Below are positions 35,764 through 44,150 of a DNA stretch of 64,000 nt, piece by piece. The notes below the pieces were generated by a model. It worked only from the letters and a program-made list of their open reading frames with translations. It searched no databases and was not told the DNA's origin. Source of the DNA: JAGVSZ01 sp963716855 (lineage in GTDB: Bacteria > Pseudomonadota > Gammaproteobacteria > Burkholderiales > SG8-39); assembly GCA_963716855.1 (NCBI GenBank), contig CAVQUV010000012.1, positions 289,896-353,895 of the forward strand, read 5' to 3'. Made by a program: the position numbers and the translations under genes. Each line of letters opens with the position of its first letter. Position 1 is the first letter of the stretch.

Positions 35764-36110
35764 CGGTCGCGCCTCGGGGAGGAGGACGGCACGGATCGTA
35801 CGTCATGGTATGTCCCGGAGCGGGCAGTTCTGAGATCGGGTGGGGATCCGAGGCGTGCCGACCAGTACCGGAGGCTTAACCTTCCCGCCGAGTCACTGTC
35901 CTCGAACACAAGGCGCCAAGGAACCATGACGAAAGTCGTTGGTCGCCCGCAATCTCTTCCAATCTCCGAAGACTCGATGACAGCTTGCCGGGTCAGCAGC
36001 GGACCTTCTCCGAAGGAACTGTAGATCGTTGGGACAGCTACATACCCCAGTGTCAAGCAAATCAAGACAGCAACAATGCCGCTCCTTAGGTTGAGCTTCG
36101 GCAAGTTCAA
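35760..36110 (-). CDS. Hypothetical single-pass membrane protein
   Basis: I do not recognise this gene. The 116-residue frame begins MNLPKLNLRSGIVAVLICLT and has one hydrophobic segment (GIVAVLICLTLGYVAVPTIY) close to the N-terminus, so the rest would lie outside or be secreted. The C-terminal half is Arg/Ser-rich. The DNA is visibly more AT-rich than most of the window. The stop overlaps the acetyltransferase ATG (ATGA), which favours a real gene, but no family is evident and the C-terminal part may be read-through. Existence is uncertain. Confidence 0.4.
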   Translation of the reverse strand: MNLPKLNLRSGIVAVLICLTLGYVAVPTIYSSFGEGPLLTRQAVIESSEIGRDCGRPTTFVMVPWRLVFEDSDSAGRLSLRYWSARLGSPPDLRTARSGTYHDVRSVPSSSPRRDR

Positions 36111-36138
36111 GACTCAGCGACCAATTAACACGACCAAA

Positions 36139-36480
36139 CTAACCTACGCGCGGCGCTTTTGCCGCGCGTCCGGCTGAACGCCGGGTTGAGCGATGTTGCT
36201 TGACCAGTCGGACTTCGAGCCGGTATCCAAGCGCTTCCGCGTAGCGTTGCAGAGTGGCGATCGAGGGCGAATGCTTAGGTGCGGCTGACTCCAGGCGGGC
36301 GATGGCCGATTGTGTGGTTCCAACCCTCTTGGCGACTTCCGCCTGGGTCAATCCGGATTTAGCCCGGGCGCTCAGCACTTGATCCAAGAAAGCGAACTCC
36401 TCGTCAAGAGCCTCGTAGGCCGCCTTGACACCTGCCCTGGCAAACGCCTGGCGCCTGAATCTGTGCAGAGAACTAGACAT
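36139..36480 (-). CDS. higA: HigA-like XRE-family antitoxin
   Basis: DNA-binding antitoxin of 113 residues. An N-terminal helix (FARAGVKAAYEALDEEFAFLDQVLSARAKSG) precedes the helix-turn-helix LTQAEVAKRVGTTQSAIARLESAAPKHSPSIATLQRYAEALGYRLEVRLV, typical of HigA/XRE antitoxins. A basic tail (QHRSTRRSAGRAAKAP) follows. The ATG lies 8 bases inside the end of the toxin gene, in the toxin-first order characteristic of higBA. It probably neutralises HigB and represses the shared promoter at 36807-36825. Confidence 0.88.
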   Translation of the reverse strand: MSSSLHRFRRQAFARAGVKAAYEALDEEFAFLDQVLSARAKSGLTQAEVAKRVGTTQSAIARLESAAPKHSPSIATLQRYAEALGYRLEVRLVKQHRSTRRSAGRAAKAPRVG

Positions 36481-36799
36481 TCTTAATCTCCTTCAAACGA
36501 GCGCGCGCGGTTTCCAAGTCCTTCTTGGGCGTCTTGTCCGTCTTCTTCACGAAATGGTGAAGGACCACGATCTTGCGGTCGACGACTGTGCAGTAGAACA
36601 CCCGGGCAATCCCTTCTGGAGCCCTAAGACGGAGTTCAAACAGGCCGTCGCCCATGGCACGAGTGTGGGGCATGCCGAGATCAGGACCGTATACCTCTAT
36701 CCGCTCGGCATAGCGCAGAAAACGGGCGACAAAGCCGGCTGGTAGAGCGAGGATTTCCGCCCGAACCCTCGGGCTGAAAAATGTGACAGTCCAGGCCAC
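36473..36799 (-). CDS. higB: HigB/RelE-type toxin (Gp49-like)
   Basis: Predicted ribosome-dependent mRNA interferase of the RelE/ParE superfamily, 108 residues from GTG at 36799. Visible are VTFFSPRVRAEILALPAGFVARFLRYAERIE, MPHTRAMGDGLFELRLRAPEGIARVFYCTV and KIVVLHHFVKKTDKTPKKDLETARARLKE. The LFELR...RVFYC core and HHFVKKT..TP C-terminus are hallmarks of phage-derived Gp49-like HigB toxins. A GTG at 36838 is also in frame, but it lies upstream of the apparent -10, so 36799 is preferred. Antitoxin overlaps by 8 bases. Confidence 0.87.
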   Translation of the reverse strand: MAWTVTFFSPRVRAEILALPAGFVARFLRYAERIEVYGPDLGMPHTRAMGDGLFELRLRAPEGIARVFYCTVVDRKIVVLHHFVKKTDKTPKKDLETARARLKEIKNV

Positions 36800-36806
36800 C
36801 GGGGGT

Positions 36807-36825
36807 AGTATAGCAAATATGCTAT
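36807..36825 (-). promoter_or_regulatory. higBA promoter with overlapping palindromic operator
   Basis: On the minus strand, TATACT (36812-36807) is a five-of-six -10 match. An inverted repeat, plus-strand ATAGCAAATATGCTAT at 36810-36825 (6-bp arms, AATA spacer), overlaps it. Such a site suits autorepression by HigA. The start codon at 36799 lies 7 bases after the -10, so a transcript from here would be leaderless or nearly so. Confidence 0.55.
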
Positions 36826-36878
36826 TGACGCGACACACCGGCTTGATGTTCGGGGGCCTCCGGCGCGAGGCTTTTCCG

Positions 36879-37805
36879 TCAGTCTCGCAGCTCGCGCCCC
36901 GTCAGCTTCAGGAACACATCTTCCAGATTCGCCGGCCGGTGCAGGTAGCGAAGCCCTGCCTGCCGCTCGAGGTGCGCGAGGAGCGGCGCCGCGTCGCGAA
37001 CGTAGCAGAACGCGGTGTCGCCGGCCCGCTCGACGCGGGCCGCGAGCGTGCGCGCTTCGCCTTCCGTCCAGCGCTCGAGGTCGTCGCCGTGCACCTCCAC
37101 GACCTGCGGCTCGATCTGCGCGGCGATCAGGCTCCGCGGACTGCCCTCGGCGATGAACCGGCCGCGGTCCATGACGACGAGCCGGCTGCAGAGGCGCTCG
37201 GCCTCCTCCATGAAGTGCGACGTCAGCAGGATCGTCTTGCCGCGCGCCAGCAATTGCTTCAGCCGGTCCCACATCACGTGCCGCGCCTGCGGGTCGAGGC
37301 CCGTGGTCGGCTCGTCGAGGACGAGGAAGTCGGGATCGTTCACCAGCGCGCGCGCGAGCGTGAGGCGGCGGCGCATGCCGCCCGAGAGCGTCTGGATGCG
37401 CGCGGTGGCGCGGCCCGCGAGGCCCGCGAACTCGAGCAGGTCAGGGAGACGGGCGTGGATCGTCTCGTCGGCGAGGCCGAAGTAGCGGCCGTAGACGACG
37501 AGGTTCTCGGTGACCGTGAAGTCGGGGTCGAGATTGTCGAACTGCGGCACCACGCCCACCGCACGCCGCGCGCTGCGGGCGCGGCGCGGCACCGGCTCGC
37601 CCATCAGCTCGATCGTCCCGCCGTCGGGCTCGATCAGGCCGAGCGCGAGGCGCAGCGTCGTCGTCTTGCCCGCGCCGTTCGGCCCGAGCAGGCCGAAGCA
37701 CTCGCCGCGCCCGATGTCGAAGGAGACGCCGGCGACGACTTCGGCGTCGCCGTAGCGTTTGCGCAGATCGGCAACGCGCAGGACCGGCGCGGCTACGTGC
37801 GCCAC
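36879..37805 (-). CDS. ABC exporter ATP-binding protein (NodI-like)
   Basis: ATPase subunit of an ABC-2 exporter, 308 residues from GTG at 37805. Walker A is LLGPNGAGKTTTLR, the Q-loop VGVVPQFDNLDPDFTVTENL, signature LSGGMRRRLTLARALVNDPD, Walker B FLVLDEPTTGLDPQ, H-loop LLTSHFMEEAERL. A C-terminal regulatory stretch (EVHGDDLERW..LEDVFLKLTGRELRD) matches the NodI/DrrA group. The cognate permease gene is 2.1 kb downstream, separated by higBA and other genes. The start overlaps the hydrolase end by 13 bases. No nod genes are present, so this is not evidence for symbiosis. Confidence 0.9.
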   Translation of the reverse strand: MAHVAAPVLRVADLRKRYGDAEVVAGVSFDIGRGECFGLLGPNGAGKTTTLRLALGLIEPDGGTIELMGEPVPRRARSARRAVGVVPQFDNLDPDFTVTENLVVYGRYFGLADETIHARLPDLLEFAGLAGRATARIQTLSGGMRRRLTLARALVNDPDFLVLDEPTTGLDPQARHVMWDRLKQLLARGKTILLTSHFMEEAERLCSRLVVMDRGRFIAEGSPRSLIAAQIEPQVVEVHGDDLERWTEGEARTLAARVERAGDTAFCYVRDAAPLLAHLERQAGLRYLHRPANLEDVFLKLTGRELRD

Positions 37806-38449
37806 TGGTTCTTGACGATCTTTCGCAGGACCTGCAGCCGCCGGTGGAAGAAGTGATCGGCACCCGGAACGAGCACGATCGGCAGCTCCTGCGGGCGTGC
37901 CCACTCGAGCACGTTCGCGAGCGGCGCGGTCTCGTCGAGCTCGCCGTGGATGACGATCGTGTCCTCCGGCACGGTGCCGGGCAGGTAGGTGCGTCCGCCG
38001 GTCACCAGCCCGTTCGGCATGCCGACAAGCACCATGCGCTCGACCGGCACGCGAGCCGCCACGCGCGTCTGCACGTAGGCGCCGAACGAAAAGCCTGCGA
38101 GCGCCACCGGGAGCGGGCCGAAGCGTCCTTGCGCCCATTCGATCACCGCAACGAGATCGTCGGTTTCGCCGTCGCCGTGATCGTGCGTGCCCGCGCTCGC
38201 GCCGACGCCGCGGAAGTTGGGCCGGAGCGCGATGTAGCCGAGGTCGGCAAAGATGCGCGCGAGCGTTTGCGCAACCTTGTTGTCGAGCGTGCCGCCGAAC
38301 AGCGGGTGCGGATGCGCGACCAGCCCGAGCCCGCGCGCCGGCTCGTCGGCGCCCTCGCTCGGGAACACCGACGGATGGTCGATGACGACTTCGATCTTCC
38401 CGGCCGGACCGTCGACGGCGAGCCGCTCCGGCGGCCGCCGCACGCTCAT
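37793..38449 (-). CDS. Alpha/beta hydrolase (serine hydrolase, CAP/PRC-type)
   Basis: Cytosolic alpha/beta hydrolase of 218 residues, substrate unknown. The first strand region AHPHPLFGGTLDNKVAQTLARIFADLGYIALRPNFRGVGASAG is characteristic of the COG2945 group. The nucleophile elbow is ALAGFSFGAYV (GFSFG), the acid lies in VIHGELDETAPL, and the catalytic His in VPGADHFFHRRL. It overlaps the ferredoxin gene by 4 bases at its start and the ABC ATPase by 13 bases at its end, so the three genes are probably one transcript. Function relative to the exporter is not clear. Confidence 0.9.
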   Translation of the reverse strand: MSVRRPPERLAVDGPAGKIEVVIDHPSVFPSEGADEPARGLGLVAHPHPLFGGTLDNKVAQTLARIFADLGYIALRPNFRGVGASAGTHDHGDGETDDLVAVIEWAQGRFGPLPVALAGFSFGAYVQTRVAARVPVERMVLVGMPNGLVTGGRTYLPGTVPEDTIVIHGELDETAPLANVLEWARPQELPIVLVPGADHFFHRRLQVLRKIVKNQWRT

Positions 38450-38754
38450 ATGCGCAGGCGCTCGACGACGCGACCGTGCTTGAGATGCTCCTCGACGATC
38501 TCGTCGATGTCCGCCTTGTCGACGTACGTGTACCAAATCTCCTCCGGGTACACGACGATCACCGGCCCCTCGTCGCAGCGGTCGAGGCAGCCCGCCTTGT
38601 TCACGCGCACCTTGGCCTTGCCGGCGAGCCCGAGCGCCTTGACGCGGTTCTTCGCGTAGTCGCGCAGCTCGTCGGCCTTGTGGTTCTGGCAGCAGTTCTC
38701 GCCCGGCTCGCGCTGGTTGCAGCAGAAGAAGACGTGGTGCTTGTAGTAGCTCAT
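38446..38754 (-). CDS. Thioredoxin-like [2Fe-2S] ferredoxin
   Basis: Small electron carrier of 102 residues with the thioredoxin-like ferredoxin fold. Cluster cysteines are seen in FFCCNQREPGENCCQNH and in VNKAGCLDRCDEGPVIVVYPE, matching the Cx(n)C ... GCxxxCxxGP pattern of this family. YYKHHVF at the start is typical of the proteobacterial group. It is the first gene of a minus-strand run into the hydrolase and ABC ATPase. Its redox partner is unknown. Confidence 0.92.
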   Translation of the reverse strand: MSYYKHHVFFCCNQREPGENCCQNHKADELRDYAKNRVKALGLAGKAKVRVNKAGCLDRCDEGPVIVVYPEEIWYTYVDKADIDEIVEEHLKHGRVVERLRI

Positions 38755-38835
38755 CGGAGGCCGGGTCCCGCGGGAGGCGGCAACGGGGCGATTCTACAGG
38801 GCCGTCGCCGCCGCGCGGCGTGCTAGGCTCGACGC

Positions 38836-39453
38836 ATGGAGAGCGCATCCATCCTGCTCGTTTCCGGCGGCGTGGAGAGTATGACGCTGCTGGCGCAGCT
38901 CGCCGACGCCGGCGAGCCGGTGCAGGCGCTGTTCCTCGATTACGGCCAGCGCGGCGCGACCGAGGAGCGCCGCGCGGCGGATAGCCATTGCGCGCGCCTC
39001 GGCGTGGAGCTCGTCGCGCTCGACCTCGCGCGCGTCGGCGCGACGTTCCGCCGCGGCCAGGACCGGAAGGCGCACGTCCCGCTCCCGCACCGCAACCTCG
39101 TCGCGCTCTCGCTCGGGCTCTCGTACGCGGCGAACCTCGGCGCGAAGCGGCTCTATCTCGCCGCGAACCGCGAGGACACGACCGAGTATCCCTCATCGTC
39201 GCATGCCTTTCTCGCGCAGTTCCGGCTGATCTGCGGGCTGCTCGGCGACGTCGAGCTGCGCGCGCCGTATCTCGATTTCTCGAAGTCGGACGTGATCCGG
39301 CGCGGGCTCGACCTCGGCGTCGACTACGACACGACCTACTCCTGCCTGCTCGGCTACCCGGTGCACTGCGGCCGCTGTCCGCAGTGCGTGAAGCGCCGCG
39401 ACGCGTTTCGCGCCGCCGGCCTCGAGGAGCCGGCCGGGTTCTATCGCGCCTAG
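38836..39453 (+). CDS. queC: QueC-like 7-cyano-7-deazaguanine synthase
   Basis: ATP-dependent conversion of 7-carboxy-7-deazaguanine to preQ0 for queuosine. It has 205 residues. The PP-loop reads SGGVES (residues 10-15), where QueC usually has SGGxDS, so Asp is replaced by Glu. FLDYGQRGATEERRAAD, PLPHRNLVALSLGLSYAANLGA and the Zn-binding C-terminus SCLLGYPVHCGRCPQCVKRRDAF match the family, with four Cys. It is a little short (typically about 220-230) and stands alone, without queD or queE. The Glu variant may mark a divergent subgroup; QueC is the best call. Confidence 0.8.
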   Translation: MESASILLVSGGVESMTLLAQLADAGEPVQALFLDYGQRGATEERRAADSHCARLGVELVALDLARVGATFRRGQDRKAHVPLPHRNLVALSLGLSYAANLGAKRLYLAANREDTTEYPSSSHAFLAQFRLICGLLGDVELRAPYLDFSKSDVIRRGLDLGVDYDTTYSCLLGYPVHCGRCPQCVKRRDAFRAAGLEEPAGFYRA

Positions 39454-39535
39454 CGAGCAGCGCGCGGAACGTCGCTCCGGTGGAGCGGCAACAGCCAAGG
39501 TACGATGCCGCCCGGAATCCGGGAGGATGGAGGCA

Positions 39536-41046
39536 ATGCGATCAAAAGTGTTCAGCCTGCTGAAGTGGACGGCGGGACTGCTCGTCGTGGCCGTGCTGGG
39601 TCTGCTGGGGATCCGCGCGTACGACGCCCAGCGCGGCCCGCCACTCTCGGTCTGGCACACCTACGTCCCCCACGATCTCACGGCGAAGCAGATCAGGAAG
39701 ATCGAGTGGGCCGAGTACGTCAAGGCGGAAAACGCGCTCTTCGACGAGGTGCGGGCCAAGGTCACCGAGAAGCTGGAACCCGAGGAGCGAATCCCGTCGA
39801 ACCGATACTTCGACGGGAGCCCGATCTATCCGGGGCGCTTCGCCACCGACTGGAATCGTTCCTACATCCTGGAGCCGGACGGCGTGCCCGCTGGTGGCTG
39901 CCGACCGGTGCAGTCGTCCTGCTGCACGGGCTGACCGATTCCCCGTACAGCCTGCGACACATCGCGCGCCGCTACCGGGCGCACGGCTGGGTCAGCGTCG
40001 CGATCCGGCTGCCGGCGCACGGCACCGTGCCGGCCGCCCTGTCCGACGTCGACTGGGAGGACTGGGCGGAGGCCACGCGCCTCGCCGTGAAGGAAGCGCG
40101 CCGGCGCATCGGCCCGTCTAAGCCCCTGCACATTGTCGGGTTCTCCAACGGCGGTGCGCTCGCGATGCAGTACGCGCTCGACGCCCTCGGCGACAAGACC
40201 CTGACGCGGCCCGATCGCATCGTGCTGATCTCGCCGATGATCGGGATCACGGCGTTCGCGCGGTTCGCCGGGATCTTCGGCTGGCCCGCCGTGTTTCCGG
40301 CGTTCGCGAACGCCGCGTGGCTCAGCGTCACGCCGGAGTTCAATCCGTTCAAGTACAACTCGTTCCCCATCAACGGCGCGCGCCAGTCGTCGCTCCTGAC
40401 GCGCGCGCTGCAGGAGCAGATCGCGAGCTACGCGCGCGACAACCGGATTGCCGAGCTGCCGCCGATCCTGACCTTCCAGTCGGTGGTGGACTTCACGGTC
40501 AGCACGCGTGCGGTGATCTCCGCGCTGTATGGCAACCTGCCCGCGAACGGCAGCGAGCTCGTGCTGTTCGACCTGAACCGGAACGCATTGGTCAGTCCGC
40601 TCCTGCGCGCCAGCTCCGAGGATGCGCTCGACCGCCTCGTGCCGGCGCCGCCGCGACGGTACCGAACCACGATCGTCACCAACGCGGGCCCCGGCACCGG
40701 CGAGGTCGTCGAGCGCGTCATTGATGCGGGAGAAACGACGGAGCGGACCCGGATGCTGGGGCTCGCGTACCCGCGCGAGGTGTATTCGCTCTCGCACGTG
40801 GCGATTCCGTTCCCGCTGAGCGATGCGCTGTACGGAATGAATCCGGGCACGGACGAGGACTTCGGCGTCAACCTGGGCACGATGACCACGCGCGGCGAGG
40901 TCGGAGTGCTGGTCCTCCCGCTGGATTCGCTGGTCCGAATGGCCTCCAATCCCTTTTTCCCCTACATGAGCGCGCGCATCGAGGAAGGGATCGGCGATCG
41001 CGCGGGGAGCGCGTCGAAAGCCGCAGCGGATCTGCCGGCGAAGTGA
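39536..41046 (+). CDS. Membrane-anchored alpha/beta hydrolase (one frame break)
   Basis: Predicted periplasm-facing hydrolase of unknown substrate. An N-terminal segment LLKWTAGLLVVAVLGLLGI anchors it, followed by a linker (SVWHTYVPHDLTAKQIRKIEWAEYVKAE). The hydrolase domain begins VVLLHGLTDSPYSLRHIA and has the nucleophile elbow IVGFSNGGALAMQYAL (GFSNG). A missing base near 39890 separates DGVP from RWWLPTGAVVLLHG; adding one C restores a 503-residue protein. ATG at 39536 is used because GGGAGG lies 9 bases upstream; 39527 is a possible alternative. The catalytic His is probably in YSLSHVAIPFPLSD. Monocistronic. Confidence 0.8.
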
Positions 41047-41077
41047 TCGGCGCGCGGCCTCTCCAGGCGCGCGCAGG

Positions 41078-41749
41078 TTAGGTCCTGCGACTAAGGTCGG
41101 CTATCTCCCTCTTGCCGGGCGCCGGCGGCGGCGTCATTCCCATCGAGACGTAGATCCCGGTCAGCGCGTCGACCCCGATGTTCGCCGGACGCACCCAGTC
41201 GGCCGGCACGTAGAGCAGCGCGCCTCCGAAGGGGACCGGCGCGGTGGGGATCAGGACGGCGACGTAGCCGCGTCCGTCGATGTCGACCGGCCGCGGACTG
41301 GGCGCCAGCGCCAGCACTGCCGCCCCGTCGCCGCCGAAGAAGCACCACACCGGGCTCATGGCACCGATGTCCGCCGCCTCCTTCTTGTCCAGCAGGCCGA
41401 CGAACCGGTCGGCGAGGCTGTATACGCGACCGATCAGTGGAATGCCCCGCATCATGCGATCGACGAGCCTGCTTATCGGCCGCGTCAGACGGGATTGCAC
41501 GAGCAGTCCCAGCAGATAGATGGCGGCGATCAGCACCAGGGCGCCGAACACGTAGGCGAGACCCGGGTTGCTGGAGAAGGGATACCCCAGGGCCGCGAAG
41601 AACTTGCCGGCGAAACTGCCTGGCCCGACGAGCCCATATACGAGGCTGAACACCCAGCCGAGCACTGCCACCGTCAGCGCCAGCGGCAGCAGGACCAGGA
41701 GTCCGGCGAGCCAGGTAGCCGCGACGGACTGGACGCTGCGTTTGATCAT
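41078..41749 (-). CDS. DUF502 family membrane protein
   Basis: Inner-membrane protein of unknown function, 223 residues. Two hydrophobic hairpin segments (WLAGLLVLLPLALTVAVLGWV and AYVFGALVLIAAIYLLGLLVQ) precede the conserved soluble part, RMMRGIPLIGRVYSLADRFVGLL and VLIPTAPVPFGGALLYVPADWV, where the P-T-x-P-x-P-x-G-G-x-L/F pattern is the family hallmark. It stops 31 bases after the convergent hydrolase gene and follows the DUF1576 gene in the same direction across a 132-base gap without other features. Confidence 0.9.
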   Translation of the reverse strand: MIKRSVQSVAATWLAGLLVLLPLALTVAVLGWVFSLVYGLVGPGSFAGKFFAALGYPFSSNPGLAYVFGALVLIAAIYLLGLLVQSRLTRPISRLVDRMMRGIPLIGRVYSLADRFVGLLDKKEAADIGAMSPVWCFFGGDGAAVLALAPSPRPVDIDGRGYVAVLIPTAPVPFGGALLYVPADWVRPANIGVDALTGIYVSMGMTPPPAPGKREIADLSRRT

Positions 41750-41881
41750 GGGTGGTGGGGCTCCCGTAACGCCTCGTTGCCGTCAGGAACGCGGTCGAAG
41801 GCGTCAGGCCCGACGAACAGCCTCCGCACTCGACCGCGACGCATTGACGACCAGCAACGCCGGAGCGTCAACGATCGGACC

Positions 41882-43220
41882 CTACTTGTCATCGCCTGCC
41901 ACGGCCGTGCTCGAACCCTGTCGTCCCTGCGGTGCCTCTCCCGGCTTCGTTCGGGACTGGATAGCCATGATGACCGGCACGAGAACGGCGGCGACGATCC
42001 CGGCGGCGAAGCCGTTGTTGTACAGGTTGAGGCCGGCGTGCAGCGGACCAACGCTCTGCGCCGCCGACGAATGGATGAATCCGGCCACGATGCCCCAATG
42101 CCAGCCGAAGCGCCCAGCGATCGGCGCGAGCGTCGTGCCGAACAGCGCCGCGAGGAGAATAGACGGATCGTCCGCGCTCCACGGCTTCGCGAGCGACCCG
42201 AGGAACACGCCGACCATGATCGGCACGATGTTCCGCGGGTGCTTGCCGAACGCCGCGAAGCCGACGATCGTGAAGATCGCGCCGATCACGGGCCCGTTCA
42301 GCTCGCCGCCGACGATCAGGATGTAGGCCATGCCGATCGCGCCGCACAACCCCATGTTGGCCAGCGTCGCGCCGATCCCGGCGAGCGCGATGAAATCGGT
42401 CGGCGCCTGTCCCGAAGCGCCCACCACTTTCCTCATTCCGGACAGAACGCTCCGGTCGAAATAGAACCCGACGGCGATCATGGAGGCGAACACGACCGAC
42501 AGGAACGCACCGAGCAGGACGTTGTTCCCGGTCGTCCAGATGAAGACCGGGTCGGGCACGAAACCGTACGACTTGTACAGGGCGACGACGAGAGTGCCCA
42601 CCAGGCCCGCGGTGAATCCCATGTTGTACAGGCTGAATCCCATGTGGGCCTTGAAGAGCTGCGCCGCCGCGGGCGCCAGGATGAAGCCGATGACGAGGCT
42701 TGTGACGATCGCGAGCGGCACGCTCATGGCCGGGGTGAGGCTCGTGCTGAAGAGGATCTCGGAGAAGATCGGCGCGAGCGCCACGCCGAAGAACGCGGTG
42801 TTGATGTTCGTCGCGAACGGCTCCCGCTTGAACCGGGAATACAGCGCGACGCCGATGACGATGCACCAGACGTTCAGCAGGTTCTTCCCGAACAGCGCGA
42901 AGCCGAGCACCAAAAAGAGGCATGCGACCGCAGCGCCGGTCATCTTGGCGCCCGCCTTGTAGTAGACGAGGCACGCGCACAGGGTCAGGAGCCCGGCGTT
43001 CACGCAGCCGGCGCCGATGCCCGCCGATGCCGAAATAGTCGGTGAGCAGGGTGTCTCGCGAGGTCGTTATCGCGACGAGGCCGCGGGCGACGGCGGCAGG
43101 GCCGTCCACGAGCACGCCGAATACCACGAACGCCGCGGCGTACGCGGCGACGATCAGCAGGATCGCCCGGTCCGAAATCTGCGGCGGGCTCGCCTCGCGG
43201 TGCAGCACGTCGTCGGTCAT
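41882..43220 (-). CDS. DUF1576 multi-pass membrane protein (one frame break)
   Basis: Polytopic inner-membrane protein with about twelve hydrophobic segments and two internal similar halves; both contain a short repeat, AHMGFSLYNMGFTAGLVGTL and HAGLNLYNNGFAAGIVAAV. Function is not known; the architecture suggests a transporter. The N-terminus (MTDDVLHREASPPQISDRAILLIVAAYAAAFVVFG) is in a different frame from the rest: one extra G in a GGG run near 43022-43030 breaks GIGGIGAGCVNAGLL. Repair gives 445 residues. It is divergent from the urease operon with a 119-base gap, so shared regulation is possible. Confidence 0.8.
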
Positions 43221-43265
43221 CTGCCCACGCCTCGTTTCATCAGTGACACCGGCCGCTGCGAAACC

Positions 43266-43294
43266 TTGACCCATCCAAACCGCGTCGATACAGT
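43266..43294 (+). promoter_or_regulatory. Candidate urease operon promoter
   Basis: TTGACC (43266-43271) is followed by GATACA (43287-43292) at 15 bases or TACAGT (43289-43294) at 17 bases, about 45 nt before ureA. A good -35 and a moderate -10, in the divergent gap with DUF1576. No NtrC-type inverted repeat or sigma54 element was recognised. Confidence 0.4.
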
Positions 43295-43339
43295 GGCCCG
43301 CTCACTGGCGCTGGCCGGCGGCTCACGCGGGGGGTTTCG

Positions 43340-43642
43340 ATGCAGCTCACACCCAGGGAGTTCGACAAGCTCCTCATCTACATGCTCGCCGAGGTGGCGC
43401 TGAAGCGCAAGGCGAAGGGCATCAAGCTCAACTACCCGGAAGCCGTCGCGATCATCTCCGCTGCCGCCCTCGACGGCGCACGCGCCGGCAAGACGATCGA
43501 GGAGGTGACCAAGGAGGCGCGCACCGCGCTCAGCAAGGCCGACGTCATGGACGGCGTGGCCGACCTGATCCCGATGGTGCAGGTCGAGGCGGTGTTCACC
43601 GACGGCAGCCGCCTCGTGACCGTCCATACGCCGATCCAGTGA
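43340..43642 (+). CDS. ureA: Urease gamma subunit
   Basis: Smallest structural subunit of the nickel urease, 100 residues. It starts MQLTPREFDKLLIYMLAEVALKRKAKGIKLNYPEAVA, the family's typical beginning, and ends MVQVEAVFTDGSRLVTVHTPIQ. It assembles with UreB and UreC in the cytosol as a trimer of trimers. A GCGGGGGG tract precedes the ATG. First gene of ureABCEFGD; 25 bases separate it from ureB. Confidence 0.97.
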   Translation: MQLTPREFDKLLIYMLAEVALKRKAKGIKLNYPEAVAIISAAALDGARAGKTIEEVTKEARTALSKADVMDGVADLIPMVQVEAVFTDGSRLVTVHTPIQ

Positions 43643-43667
43643 GCGCGTCGCGAGAGGAGCGTAGCCG

Positions 43668-44120
43668 ATGGCAAGCGTCAAGACCTACCCCAGCCTCGCG
43701 GCCGACGTCGATCCGATCACCGCCAACGTTCCCGTGGGCGGCTACGTGTGCCGGAAGGAGCCGGTGTCGTTTCACGAGAAGCTGCCGGTCACCGCGCTCA
43801 AGGTGCGCAACACCGGCGACCGCCCGGTGCAGGTCGGCTCGCACTTCCATTTCTTCGAGGTCAACCGCGCGCTCGAGTTCGACCGCGCCGCCGCGTACGG
43901 GCAGCACCTGAACATCCCGGCGTCCACGGCGCTGCGCTTCGAGCCCGGCGACGAGCGCGAGGTGAACCTGGTGCCCTATATGGGCAAGCGCGCCGTGTAC
44001 GGCTTCAACAACCTGGTCGACGGCACCACCGCCGGCAAGACCGCCGAGCCGCGGAAAGCGAAGGCGATCGCGCTGGCCGCGAAGCGCGGGTTCCGTTCAT
44101 CGGCCGCGAAGAAGCGCTAA
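43668..44120 (+). CDS. ureB: Urease beta subunit
   Basis: Structural subunit, 150 residues. The core matches the family: TANVPVGGYVCR region, VRNTGDRPVQVGSHFHFFEVNRALEFDRAAAYG, LNIPASTALRFEPGDEREVNLVPYMGKRAVYGFNNLVDG. After this the usual 100-110-residue protein would end; here a Lys/Ala-rich tail of roughly 35 residues (TAGKTAEPRKAKAIALAAKR region) follows. Such basic extensions occur in some betaproteobacterial UreB but their purpose is unknown. A GAGAGGAGC site precedes the ATG. ureC follows after 30 bases. Confidence 0.96.
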   Translation: MASVKTYPSLAADVDPITANVPVGGYVCRKEPVSFHEKLPVTALKVRNTGDRPVQVGSHFHFFEVNRALEFDRAAAYGQHLNIPASTALRFEPGDEREVNLVPYMGKRAVYGFNNLVDGTTAGKTAEPRKAKAIALAAKRGFRSSAAKKR

Positions 44121-44150
44121 AGCCGCAGCACTCCCCACGCGAGGGCCCCG

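Noticed and set aside
36879..37805. Symbiosis (nod) locus
   Set aside because: NodI/NodJ-like exporters are widespread in betaproteobacteria; no nodABC or other symbiosis gene is present.
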